Below are positions 1-8,000 of a stretch of 64,000 bases of DNA, one piece after another. The stretch comes from Tepidamorphaceae bacterium (GTDB lineage: Bacteria > Pseudomonadota > Alphaproteobacteria > Rhizobiales > JAKSCL01). Under the pieces are notes generated by a model. It searched no databases, was not told the DNA's origin, and saw only the letters and a program-made list of their open reading frames with translations. The DNA lies in assembly GCA_028289445.1 (NCBI GenBank), contig JANQPO010000024.1, forward strand, positions 1-64,000, in the 5' to 3' direction. Every line of letters begins with the position of its first letter. Position 1 is the stretch's first letter. Position numbers and translations under genes: made by a program.

Positions 1-170
1 ATCGACGGCATTGGGCCAAACGGCCCGGCCCTTTGGGTTTCCGTCCGGCGGGCGCCCACTATGTCGAAGCGCTTGTCCGTAGTCCCGCTACGCACCGCGC
101 GCTTCTCCTCCTGGATCGCCACCCCGGACGAGAAACAGAATTGATCCAATCTCTTCACAGATGGCTCTAA
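1..170 (+). CDS. possible 3' end of a plus-strand gene (partial)
   Basis: The left edge is open in two plus frames. The frame starting at base 3 runs to a TAA at 168-170 and would overlap the dnaE2 stop by a few bases in a convergent arrangement; its C-terminus reads roughly HRALLLLDRHPGRETELI. The frame starting at base 1 runs to a TGA at 142-144. Neither gives a recognisable domain and too little is present to choose firmly. The first is preferred because its composition looks protein-like. No function is assigned. Confidence 0.3.
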   Translation, partial: RRHWAKRPGPLGFRPAGAHYVEALVRSPATHRALLLLDRHPGRETELIQSLHRWL

Positions 171-3100
171 TGAAAGTCGCGGCTGGGGAAGAGGCGTTTG
201 GCCTGTTCGCGGGGATGGCGAACGGTTGATTTGACCTGTATCGGCCGCGGCGCGTCATCGGCCTGGGGCAGCGTGATGCCAATGGCGCCGTCCAGCGGGT
301 GGCCCAGATCGGACAGGCGATGGGACATATCCTCGACCTTTTGCGCGATCAGATGGACGACGATGCCCTCGCGCTGGAGATAGCCGGTGACGCGCAAAAG
401 CCGCCCGCCCATGACCTGCCGCCGGAATTTTTCAAACACTTTGGGCCAAACCACCACATTGGATACGCCGGTTTCGTCCTCCAGCGTAATGAAGATCACG
501 CCGGATGCCGTGCCCGGACGCTGACGTGTGATGACAAGGCCGCACACGCTGGTCCGGCCAAGCGGCGCGTCGGGCAGCTTCGCATGAGGGGTGAGTCCCG
601 GCATCGATGAGCGCAGCAGTTCCATTGGATGGGCGCGCAGGGACAGGCGCATGGAGACGTAGTCCTCCACCACTTCCTCGCCCAGATGCATGGCGGGCAG
701 TTTGGCGTCGGGTTCGTGGATGCCCTCGCCCTCGATCGGGTTGTCGAAGAGCGGCAGCGGGGTCTGCGCGCGGATAGCCTTGACCTGCCAAAGCGCCTCG
801 CGCCGCGACAACCCCAAATCCGAAAAGGCATCGGCCTCGGCCAGGCGTTCAAGTGCGGATGGCGCGATCTGAGTTCGCAACCAGAACACCTGCACGTCGG
901 GGTAGCCATTGCCCCGCACGGCGACGATCTGGTCCGCGTCGTCTTCCTTGAACCCTTTGATCTGGCGAAAGCCAAGGCGCAGCGCCAATGCGCCATCGGG
1001 GCGGCGTTCCAGCGTGTTGTCCCAAGCGCTGTTGTTCACGCAAATGGGACGCACTTCCACACGGTGCTCGCGGGCATCGCGCACGATCTGGGCGGGTGCA
1101 TAGAACCCCATCGGCTGGGCGTTCAAAAGCGCGCAGGCGAAGACCGCCGGATAGTGGCATTTCAGCCAGGCCGAGACATAGGCCAGCATGGCGAACGCGG
1201 CCGCGTGGCTTTCGGGAAAGCCGTAATCGGCAAAGCCCTCGATCTGTCCGAAGCATCGCTCGGCGACCTCAGGATCATACCCGTTATCGAGCATGCCTTG
1301 GATGAACTTGTCCTTGAATTGGCCAATCGTGCCCATGCGCCGGAACGAGGCGAGGGAGCGGCGCAGGTGATCCGCTTCTTCCGCCGTGAACCCAGCCCCG
1401 ACCACGGCGATCTGCATCGCCTGTTCTTGAAACAGCGGCACGCCGAGCGTTCGTTTCGTGACTTCTTCCAATGCGGGGCCGAACGGTTCCGGTTTTTCCA
1501 GTCCCTGCCGCCGCTTGATATAGGGTTTGACCATGCCGCCCTGGATCGGGCCGGGACGGACAATGGCGACCTCAATGACGAGATCGTAAAAGGTCCGAGG
1601 GCGCATCCGGGGCAGGAAGTTCATCTGTGCCCGGCTTTCCACCTGGAAGACGCCGATAGCATCGGCGCGACAGAGCATGTCGTAGGTGGTTTCGTCTTCC
1701 TGTGGCACGGTGGCGATGGTCAAGGGGTGTCTTTCATAGCGCTCCATCAGATCGAAAGCCTTGCGTACGCAGGTCAGCATTCCAAGGCCCAATACGTCGA
1801 CCTTGAGAATGCCCAAAGTGTCGATGTCGTCCTTGTCCCATTCGATCACGGTGCGATCTTCCATGGCGGCGTTCTCGATGGGGCAGAGTTCGTCCAGCCG
1901 GCCCTTGGTGATGACGAAGCCGCCGACATGCTGGCTCAAATGTCGGGGAAAGCCGATGATCTCGCCGATGAGGCGGATCGTCTGAGCGAGTCGCCGGTCG
2001 GTCAGGTCGAGACCCAGTTCCCGGATGCGGTCGGGATCGGCACCGCCATTCGACATGCCCCAGATTTGCCCCGACAGGCTGGCCGTTACGTCTTGGCTCA
2101 GCCCCATGACCTTGCCCACCTCGCGGATCGCGGCGCGGGAGCGGAAATGGATCACCGTGGCGCAGAGCCCGGCGCGGTGGCGGCCGTATGTCTCGTAGAT
2201 GTGCTGGATCACCTCCTCGCGGCGCTCGTGTTCGAAGTCGACGTCGATGTCGGGAGGTTCGCCCCGGTATTTCGACACGAAACGCTCAAAGACCATGGAG
2301 ATTTGATCGGGGCTGACATCGGTGATGCCAAGCGCCCAGCACAGGATGGAATTGGCGGCTGATCCGCGCCCTTGGCACAGGATGTCGCGACTTCGGGCAT
2401 AGGCCACGATGTCATGCACGGTCAGGAAATAGGCGGGAAATTTCAGTTCCTCGACCAGGGCCAGCTCCTTTTCCGCCAGGGCACGGTAGCGGTCGGGAAT
2501 GCCGTTCGGGCAGCGCTTGGCCAGTCCTTCGCGGGTCAATCGCTCCAGGCGTGCCTGCGGGGCCTCGCCCTCGGCGATCTCGTCGGGATATTCATAGCTG
2601 AGTTCGCTCAGGCAGAAGCTGCATCTTGCGGCGATTTCCAGCGTTCGGCGGAGCGCGGCTGGATGATCGCGGAAAAGCCGCGCCATGTCCTCGATGCCCT
2701 TTAGCCGCCGCTCGGCGTTGGGCAGGGCGCGCGTGCCGATCTCGTCAATGGTGATGTGCTCTCGGATACAGGTCAGGACATCGGCCAGTTGGCGGCGGCT
2801 GGCGCGGTGCATCAACACATCGCCGACGGCCACCATGGGCGCCGAGGTTTTCTGCGCCAGCCGGTCGCAGGCCGTCAGATGTGCCTGATCGCTGCCGTCA
2901 TAGCGTGGGGCGGCGCCCAGAAAGACGTGACAGGGAAAGCGGCGCCGGACGGCCCGGATATCTTGCGTCGTTTCTGAAAGCTCTCCCTGCGGTAAAGCGA
3001 TCAGGATCATGCCCGCGCCGTTTTCCAGCACATCTTGACGATCGAGATGGCAGTCGCCTTTTTCCGCCCGCCGCTTGCCCAAGGTGAGCAATCGGGTCAG

Positions 3101-3550
3101 ACGTTGATAGGCCGCGCGATCGGTGGGCAGAGCAAGCCAATGGACCGGGCTGTCACGCAACACCAGCCTTGCTCCCACGATCAGCTTGGGCAGATGGATC
3201 GTGTCCGGTCGATCAATCTGTTGGGGCGTGCCGACTTCCTGGCGTGAGCATGAATCGACGCGATGTCTGGACCGGACCCGGATCGCTTCCTCGGCCTTGC
3301 GGCGCAGTTCCTTCAATGCCGTATAGGCGCGCACCACTCCCGCCAATGAATTCCAGTCGGTGACGGCAATGGCCTCCAGTCCTATTTCCGCCGCGCGGAT
3401 GACGAGTTCTTCCGGGTGTGAAGCGCCTTTCAAGAAGGTGAAGTTGGAGGTCACGCATAACTCGGCATAGCCCGGTCCGGCCTTGGGACCGGCCGGTAGA
3501 TTGCGATCTGGCGTTTCGGTCTGGCGTCGATCGGGATTCGTCTCGGTCAC
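167..3550 (-). CDS. dnaE2: error-prone DNA polymerase DnaE2 (ImuC)
   Basis: C-family polymerase of the ImuA-ImuB-DnaE2 mutasome, which performs translesion synthesis and damage-induced mutagenesis. The N-terminal PHP domain begins with YAELCVTSNFTFLKGASHPE, and the catalytic palm carries PDIDVDFEHERR with its acidic residues intact. An OB-fold lies near the C-terminus (VCGLVITRQRPGTASGVIF). The frame is open further upstream, but the best start is the GTG at 3550: it overlaps the imuB TGA as GTGA, which implies translational coupling and gives 1127 residues, close to the usual family length. Last gene of the imuA-imuB-dnaE2 operon. DnaE2 rather than DnaE1 is supported by the neighbours and the shorter length. 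Family call very sure; start likely. Confidence 0.95.
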   Translation of the reverse strand: MTETNPDRRQTETPDRNLPAGPKAGPGYAELCVTSNFTFLKGASHPEELVIRAAEIGLEAIAVTDWNSLAGVVRAYTALKELRRKAEEAIRVRSRHRVDSCSRQEVGTPQQIDRPDTIHLPKLIVGARLVLRDSPVHWLALPTDRAAYQRLTRLLTLGKRRAEKGDCHLDRQDVLENGAGMILIALPQGELSETTQDIRAVRRRFPCHVFLGAAPRYDGSDQAHLTACDRLAQKTSAPMVAVGDVLMHRASRRQLADVLTCIREHITIDEIGTRALPNAERRLKGIEDMARLFRDHPAALRRTLEIAARCSFCLSELSYEYPDEIAEGEAPQARLERLTREGLAKRCPNGIPDRYRALAEKELALVEELKFPAYFLTVHDIVAYARSRDILCQGRGSAANSILCWALGITDVSPDQISMVFERFVSKYRGEPPDIDVDFEHERREEVIQHIYETYGRHRAGLCATVIHFRSRAAIREVGKVMGLSQDVTASLSGQIWGMSNGGADPDRIRELGLDLTDRRLAQTIRLIGEIIGFPRHLSQHVGGFVITKGRLDELCPIENAAMEDRTVIEWDKDDIDTLGILKVDVLGLGMLTCVRKAFDLMERYERHPLTIATVPQEDETTYDMLCRADAIGVFQVESRAQMNFLPRMRPRTFYDLVIEVAIVRPGPIQGGMVKPYIKRRQGLEKPEPFGPALEEVTKRTLGVPLFQEQAMQIAVVGAGFTAEEADHLRRSLASFRRMGTIGQFKDKFIQGMLDNGYDPEVAERCFGQIEGFADYGFPESHAAAFAMLAYVSAWLKCHYPAVFACALLNAQPMGFYAPAQIVRDAREHRVEVRPICVNNSAWDNTLERRPDGALALRLGFRQIKGFKEDDADQIVAVRGNGYPDVQVFWLRTQIAPSALERLAEADAFSDLGLSRREALWQVKAIRAQTPLPLFDNPIEGEGIHEPDAKLPAMHLGEEVVEDYVSMRLSLRAHPMELLRSSMPGLTPHAKLPDAPLGRTSVCGLVITRQRPGTASGVIFITLEDETGVSNVVVWPKVFEKFRRQVMGGRLLRVTGYLQREGIVVHLIAQKVEDMSHRLSDLGHPLDGAIGITLPQADDAPRPIQVKSTVRHPREQAKRLFPSRDFH

Positions 3551-5025
3551 GCGAATTCCCCTTGCACGAACCAGCCGGGATGTTGCGGCGTGTGAAACAG
3601 CCATAATCGCCGTCCCTGGCGCGTCTCGACCTGCCAGTAATCGCGCAGACCTGAGTGCCAGTTTCGATCCTGCAGCCACCAGTCGGGCGCAATGCGTTCC
3701 GGCCCCGTGGCGCGCGCGGTGGTCAGCGCCATGCGCCGCCAGCGAAAGCGGGTCGGCGGATGCGGCCCGGTGCCGTCAATCGGCTCGGGCGGGAACAGGC
3801 GCAAGGGGCGGGGACGCGGACTCCCCCATCCTCCTTCCGGTTCGGAGTAAGCGGCGGGCGCGATGATGAAACTGCGTTCCGGGATATGGCTGTCGGCGGG
3901 CAGGAAGCGCTGGATATTCTCCAAACCGATCCGGGTGCCGATCTTGGTAATCAGGTCGTCGAGCCGGTCTTTGTTCTCGGCGGCGACATGGTTGATCTGC
4001 TGGGGCGGGAGCGGCTCGACCTCTATCGCCTCGACACGCAGTTGATCGATGCCGTAACCCGCCTCGACGGTGGAGACTCCACGCTCGAACAGCGACAGGA
4101 TTCGGTCGGGGTCGTGCAGCGCGCGGGCCAGCCGCAACTCGACCTGTTGGCTTGCCATATCGACGCGGCGCAGGGTCAAGAGCAACACGCGGGCGCCTGC
4201 GTTTTGCGTTTGCAGTTTGGCGCAGAGCCGGTCCAGCAGGCGCGCTGCGCCGGCCATCACGTCGTCAACGAGTCCGATCGGTTCGGGCAAGGTCATGCGC
4301 ACGCCATAATGCGCGGGCGGCGCAATCGGCGTGATCTCTTCGGGCTGTCTCCCTAAAGCCTGATCCAACCGCTTGAGCAAATCCGGGCCGAACCGGCGGG
4401 TCAGCGGCGCGCGGGGACGTTTGGCCAGATCGAACACCGTCCGTAGCCCCAGCCGTTGCAGCGCGGTGATGGTATCTTCGTCCAACCGCAATGCCGCAAC
4501 CGGCAAGGCATCAAGGGCCGTAAGCATGTCACCCGGCGCGGCAACTCCCTCGCCATAATGCGCCAGGGCCCAGGCCGCGCCACGCGTATCCGCCACCCCC
4601 AACCGCACCGACAATCCCGCACGAGCGAGCCGCGCGCGTATGTCGGCAAGCATTGCCGCTTCGCCGCCCCACAGATGGGCGGCGCCCGTTATGTCCAGAA
4701 TCAGGCCGTCCCGGCCCTCCAGCCCCACCCAGGGGCAATAGCGCATCGCCCAGCGGTGCAGGACCTGCAAAAAGCGCCTGTCGGCCTGCGGATCGGCGGG
4801 GCGGCTGTGGAGATCGGGGCAAAAGGCACGGGCATCGGCAAACGCCATATCCCGATGCAAACCCTCCCGCTCGGCTTGCGCATTCAGGCAATAAAGCCGC
4901 TCGGCGTTGTTCTGTTTCAATGTGAGTACAAAAGGCGCTTCAATCGGACGCTGTCTCAAAACCCGGTCGCTTGCCAGCCGGGGGAACCACATCGAGACGA
5001 TGCGCCGTGTGATCCCATCGAACAT
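3547..5025 (-). CDS. imuB: ImuB, Y-family-like mutasome subunit
   Basis: 492 residues. Inactive Y-family polymerase relative that bridges DnaE2 to the beta clamp. The N-terminal signature reads RRIVSMWFPRLASDR and a central segment reads GLILDITGAAHLWGGE, both typical of ImuB; the full catalytic acidic set of DinB polymerases is not apparent. The C-terminal extension (RPRPLRLFPPEPIDGTG and after) is the ImuB-specific tail thought to contact DnaE2. The first 86 bases overlap the end of imuA and the stop overlaps the dnaE2 GTG, so the three genes are one transcription unit. A slightly later start is possible, but the residues just after the chosen ATG are family-like. Confidence 0.93.
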   Translation of the reverse strand: MFDGITRRIVSMWFPRLASDRVLRQRPIEAPFVLTLKQNNAERLYCLNAQAEREGLHRDMAFADARAFCPDLHSRPADPQADRRFLQVLHRWAMRYCPWVGLEGRDGLILDITGAAHLWGGEAAMLADIRARLARAGLSVRLGVADTRGAAWALAHYGEGVAAPGDMLTALDALPVAALRLDEDTITALQRLGLRTVFDLAKRPRAPLTRRFGPDLLKRLDQALGRQPEEITPIAPPAHYGVRMTLPEPIGLVDDVMAGAARLLDRLCAKLQTQNAGARVLLLTLRRVDMASQQVELRLARALHDPDRILSLFERGVSTVEAGYGIDQLRVEAIEVEPLPPQQINHVAAENKDRLDDLITKIGTRIGLENIQRFLPADSHIPERSFIIAPAAYSEPEGGWGSPRPRPLRLFPPEPIDGTGPHPPTRFRWRRMALTTARATGPERIAPDWWLQDRNWHSGLRDYWQVETRQGRRLWLFHTPQHPGWFVQGEFA

Positions 5026-5521
5026 TCCAGGCTCCTAATGTTCCTGATTTGTTCTTTTTAAGCGACCATCGTTGCAGAGTCGAGTCGGTTGGGTCGAAAA
5101 CGGGCGTGCAATGCCATCTGGTCTCGACCGCATTGCTTCCCATGTCGTCGGGAATCATAGCCAGGGCCGTCGTTTCGCCGTCCCTTGCGGCCAGTTGCAA
5201 CCGCCGTCCGTCGGTCAATCCCAAGGGTTTGCTCAAATCCATCACGACCAGTGGCGCCGCGCCGGACCGCAGGGCCTCTTCCGCCACCGCCAGCACGTTC
5301 AACTGATCCTTCGCGCGGGCCAGAAGAAATCGACTTGGATCGAAAAATGCGCTGAAACCTGAGGGGTTTACGTGCTCCGCCTTCCAGTCCTCCGTGACCC
5401 AAAGCATCGTGCCGCCGATCTGGGCGCCCCGCGCGAAGGCGAAAAACACGGCACCTGGGCCATAAACTTCATGGGCGCGGCCGGCGCGAAGCGCGCGCAA
5501 GGGCAAGGTCTCATCCGTCAT
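4940..5521 (-). CDS. imuA: ImuA, RecA-like mutasome accessory protein
   Basis: 193 residues; first gene of the mutasome operon. ImuA is a short RecA/SulA-like protein that works with ImuB and DnaE2 at stalled forks. Visible features are the N-terminal GRAHEVYGPGAVFFAFARG segment, a central VVMDLSKPLGLTDGRRLQLA strand-helix unit, and the C-terminal RWDHTAHRLDVVP common in alphaproteobacterial ImuA. No intact Walker A motif is seen, as expected for this family. The ribosome site (GGAG) is close to the ATG. Regulation would be expected through LexA; only a degenerate SOS-like half-site pair is visible upstream. Confidence 0.88.
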   Translation of the reverse strand: MTDETLPLRALRAGRAHEVYGPGAVFFAFARGAQIGGTMLWVTEDWKAEHVNPSGFSAFFDPSRFLLARAKDQLNVLAVAEEALRSGAAPLVVMDLSKPLGLTDGRRLQLAARDGETTALAMIPDDMGSNAVETRWHCTPVFDPTDSTLQRWSLKKNKSGTLGAWNVRWDHTAHRLDVVPPAGKRPGFETASD

Positions 5522-6001
5522 CGCTCCACATTAGCTTAGCAGGGATAGTGGCTCAATTTCAGAACCTGGCATCCTTGGAGGCTCGGATTCCCGAACCCAA
5601 AGAGGTGCAGCACCTTCACAACGTCGATGAACGGATGTTTGAAGCCAAGGCGAATTGGTCAAAGAGCAAGTAGCATCTTCTCTGCTCAGTATGGCGCAAG
5701 CGCGCAGCAGTTGTCCTCGCGTGCTTGAAACTGGTTTAGGGTTTCGCAATGTGGCTGGAGATCGTAGCGGAATTGGCCTGAAATCAGCGGCCTGATTCGG
5801 CATGTGAAGCAGATGTGACCAAATGTGCACGAAGATTGACGGGATGTAAGCCATTGAAAATTATATGTTTCATCGAAAATTAACCATAAATCCTTCAACC
5901 TCAACAACTCTAAGTAGAAGGGGTGCGGGACTTTTTCCGCGAAAGCCACCATATTGCCATCGGAATGCGTTAGAGGGAGTAGCGCACAGGAGGAATTGGT
6001 T
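5522..6001. other. intergenic region without a recognisable gene
   Basis: About 480 bases between imuA (leftward) and a small membrane ORF (rightward). Base composition becomes distinctly AT-richer around 5840-5950 than in flanking genes. Two minus-strand frames stay open for about 110 residues (5531-5854 and 5686-6033) but they overlap each other, have no ribosome site and look like no known family. It probably holds the divergent promoters of imuA and of the 6002 gene. A decayed coding segment cannot be excluded. Confidence 0.5.
5551..5565 (-). promoter_or_regulatory. degenerate SOS-box-like site before imuA
   Basis: Read on the minus strand, GTTCTGAAATTGAGC lies about 30 bases before the imuA start. 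The alphaproteobacterial LexA consensus is GTTC-N7-GTTC: the first half-site is perfect, the second (GAGC) has two mismatches. Position is right, match is weak, so this is a candidate only. Confidence 0.3.
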
Positions 6002-6127
6002 ATGGACCGAACTCCGACAAATGAGCGCCTCAAGGCGTCGCTCCGTATATCGCCAGCCGGCTACCTCATCATCATTTGCATGTTCCTGCTATTCATAGCC
6101 TTACAGTTGGTCATCTTAATCGCTTGA
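6002..6127 (+). CDS. 41-residue single-pass membrane miniprotein
   Basis: Short gene with a strong ribosome site, AGGAGG at 5989-5994, followed seven bases later by the ATG. The product begins MDRTPTNERLKASLRISPAG, a basic, polar cytosolic-type N-terminus, and continues into an uninterrupted hydrophobic segment of about 20 residues rich in I, L, F and V that ends the protein. This fits a small inner-membrane protein with N-in topology. It lies 50 bases upstream of a second membrane-anchored protein on the same strand, so the two may be co-transcribed. No family recognised; the coding call rests on the ribosome site and membrane segment. Confidence 0.6.
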   Translation: MDRTPTNERLKASLRISPAGYLIIICMFLLFIALQLVILIA

Positions 6128-6177
6128 GTATTTCGCGACCGGTGTTCTAGATTTGCTGGATGCAGGGGAGGGGCAGC

Positions 6178-6828
6178 GTGTCCGAGGGTCCAGTAGATCA
6201 AACTAGAACAGCTAACGATGGCCCGATTAGGCATGCGACTTTTAATCTCACTCGTGGAGATTTTTTGGCGATGTTCGGCGCGCTTGCTGCCATCGCGGCA
6301 TTAGCCATTCCAGCCACCGCTGCCTTGATAAATGCTCGCACGACGGAAATGGAAAAAGATGTTGAACTGTTGCGTGGCGAGATTGGATCGGTTCGCGATG
6401 AAATTGGATCACTTCGTCGCGAGATAGATCTGCGCTTTCAGCTCGTGCAGCAAGGATTTGATACGCTTTCTCGCGATGTTGAGAAAGCCATCGATGATGG
6501 CCTGGCGGAGCAATCCAATCTAGTTGCCAAGAGTCTAATCAAGGAAACTGTGGCAGGGAAAGTGTATACTGCATCGGTGGCAAATGCGCCGTGGAGCATC
6601 ATCGACAGCAAAAAGTGGAAGGACGTCTACAAGTCTCTCCAGGACTATCGACTAGTACAGTTCAACGACACAGCGATCCTCGAGATTGATTTCTCCGACA
6701 TACTAGGTCCCAAGGCGATGGCAATCGCACGGATCCATGATCTGGCATTGGAAGACGGCGTCTCGTTTAAGATCATTCACTTTGTTGACGAGGACAAGCT
6801 GAACGACATAGACAACGGCACCCCCTAA
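6178..6828 (+). CDS. membrane-anchored coiled-coil protein, function unknown
   Basis: 216 residues from the GTG at 6178, chosen because a purine-rich GGGGAGGGG precedes it at the right distance; an in-frame ATG at 6160 has no ribosome site. A hydrophobic segment near residues 27-52 (FLAMFGALAAIAALAIPATA) is followed by a heptad-rich coiled coil (about residues 56-105: EMEKDVELLRGEIGSV, then IGSLRREIDLRFQLV) containing a repeated E/R-IGS unit. The C-terminal 100 residues look globular and mixed alpha/beta, with no family I recognise. Codon use is more AT-rich than most neighbours, which may mean acquisition. Possibly works with the 41-residue membrane protein just upstream. Confidence 0.75.
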   Translation: MSEGPVDQTRTANDGPIRHATFNLTRGDFLAMFGALAAIAALAIPATAALINARTTEMEKDVELLRGEIGSVRDEIGSLRREIDLRFQLVQQGFDTLSRDVEKAIDDGLAEQSNLVAKSLIKETVAGKVYTASVANAPWSIIDSKKWKDVYKSLQDYRLVQFNDTAILEIDFSDILGPKAMAIARIHDLALEDGVSFKIIHFVDEDKLNDIDNGTP

Positions 6829-6953
6829 GTGGCTGCAATATATCTGACGCTGCGATGTCACCACTGAGCCGTTTGATGGTAGGCGGCGACTAGAGCGCAT
6901 ACCTCAGTCGTTCTTCGATTGACCACCAAGCAAATGGATTGCACGGTCGATGA

Positions 6954-8000
6954 ATGCGAATTGTGCTCAATCCCTTTCGCCGCTCCGGCCTAGCCTGCGC
7001 AGACCTTGAGGATGTGCCCTATCCCAGCACGTTGTCGGAGAGACCGCTTTGCCTTCTCGACCGCAACCAGCGTGCCCGTGAAACACCGCTGGTCCACGCA
7101 CCGGGGCTGGCAGACGCCTGCGGCGTAGCCGACGTCATCTTGAAGGATGAACGCGACCGTATGGGGCTCGGTAGTTTCAAGGCGCTGGGCGCGGCTTACG
7201 TGATTGCCTGCGATGCGGCCAAGGAAAAGGCGGCTGGCGCGACCTATGTCACGGCGAGCGCCGGCAATCACGGCCTATCGGTCGCGGCCGGCGCATCGGC
7301 GTTCGGCGCGCGCGCCGTGGTCTACCTGTCGGAACAGGTGCCGCAGTCGTTCGCGGACAGGCTGGCATATGAAGGCGCCGAAGTGGTTCGCAGCGGCGCC
7401 ACCTATGAAGAGAGCATGGTTGCTGCCGCATCGGCTGCCGAGCAGGATGGCGCGATCCTTTTGTCGGACAGCTCCTGGCCGGGCTATATCGAACGGCCGT
7501 TCACGCTGATGGAGGGCTATCTCGTCCTCATGGAGGAAGTGTTTGTGCAGCTCCCTGAGCCGCCGACGCATATCCTGCTTCAAGCCGGCGTTGGTGGATT
7601 GGCGGGCGCCGCCGCGGCCATCGTGCGGGTGCACTGGGGCGACGCACCCATGATCATCGTCGTCGAACCGGACGTTGCCCCCGCGCTTGTCGCATCCATC
7701 GAAGCCGGCCGGCCGGTTCACGCCGATGGCCCCGTTTCCGCGATGGGGCGCCTCGATTGCAAGGAACCGTCGCTGATCGCGCTGAAGGGATTGGCGAGAG
7801 ATGCCGACGCGTTTGTCACGATCTCCGAGGAGGAGGGACTGTCCGGAGCTACCTTTTTGACGCAGCACGGCTTCGATACGACGCCTTCGGGCGCGGCCGG
7901 GTTTTCCGCGCTTCTCGCCGCCAAGCCGCATTTCGACAAGCTCAATCTCGGCCCCTCAGCCAGGGTTCTCGCAATCCTTAGCGAAAGCGCACAGGCATGA
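6954..8000 (+). CDS. PLP-dependent lyase, diaminopropionate ammonia-lyase-like
   Basis: 348 residues, fold-type II PLP enzyme. Lys76 in GLGSFKALGAAY is the likely Schiff-base lysine; ASAGNHGLSVAAGA and LLQAGVGGLAGA are the substrate- and phosphate-binding loops; DSSWPGYIERP followed by LMEGYLVLMEE resembles the segment found in 2,3-diaminopropionate ammonia-lyases. That enzyme splits diaminopropionate to pyruvate and ammonia. The protein is shorter than typical members (about 400 residues), so threonine/serine dehydratase-like activity on another amino acid is possible. The stop overlaps the start of the next gene (ATGA), an M24 peptidase, which suggests joint processing of a peptide or N-acylated amino acid. 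Confidence 0.75.
   Translation: MRIVLNPFRRSGLACADLEDVPYPSTLSERPLCLLDRNQRARETPLVHAPGLADACGVADVILKDERDRMGLGSFKALGAAYVIACDAAKEKAAGATYVTASAGNHGLSVAAGASAFGARAVVYLSEQVPQSFADRLAYEGAEVVRSGATYEESMVAAASAAEQDGAILLSDSSWPGYIERPFTLMEGYLVLMEEVFVQLPEPPTHILLQAGVGGLAGAAAAIVRVHWGDAPMIIVVEPDVAPALVASIEAGRPVHADGPVSAMGRLDCKEPSLIALKGLARDADAFVTISEEEGLSGATFLTQHGFDTTPSGAAGFSALLAAKPHFDKLNLGPSARVLAILSESAQA

Noticed and set aside
629-2362. 577-codon plus-strand open frame
   Set aside because: It lies wholly antisense to dnaE2, with no recognisable family; typical shadow frame of GC-rich DNA.
5531-6033. Two overlapping minus-strand frames of about 110 codons
   Set aside because: They overlap each other, lack ribosome sites and resemble no family. 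Kept only as a comment on the intergenic region.
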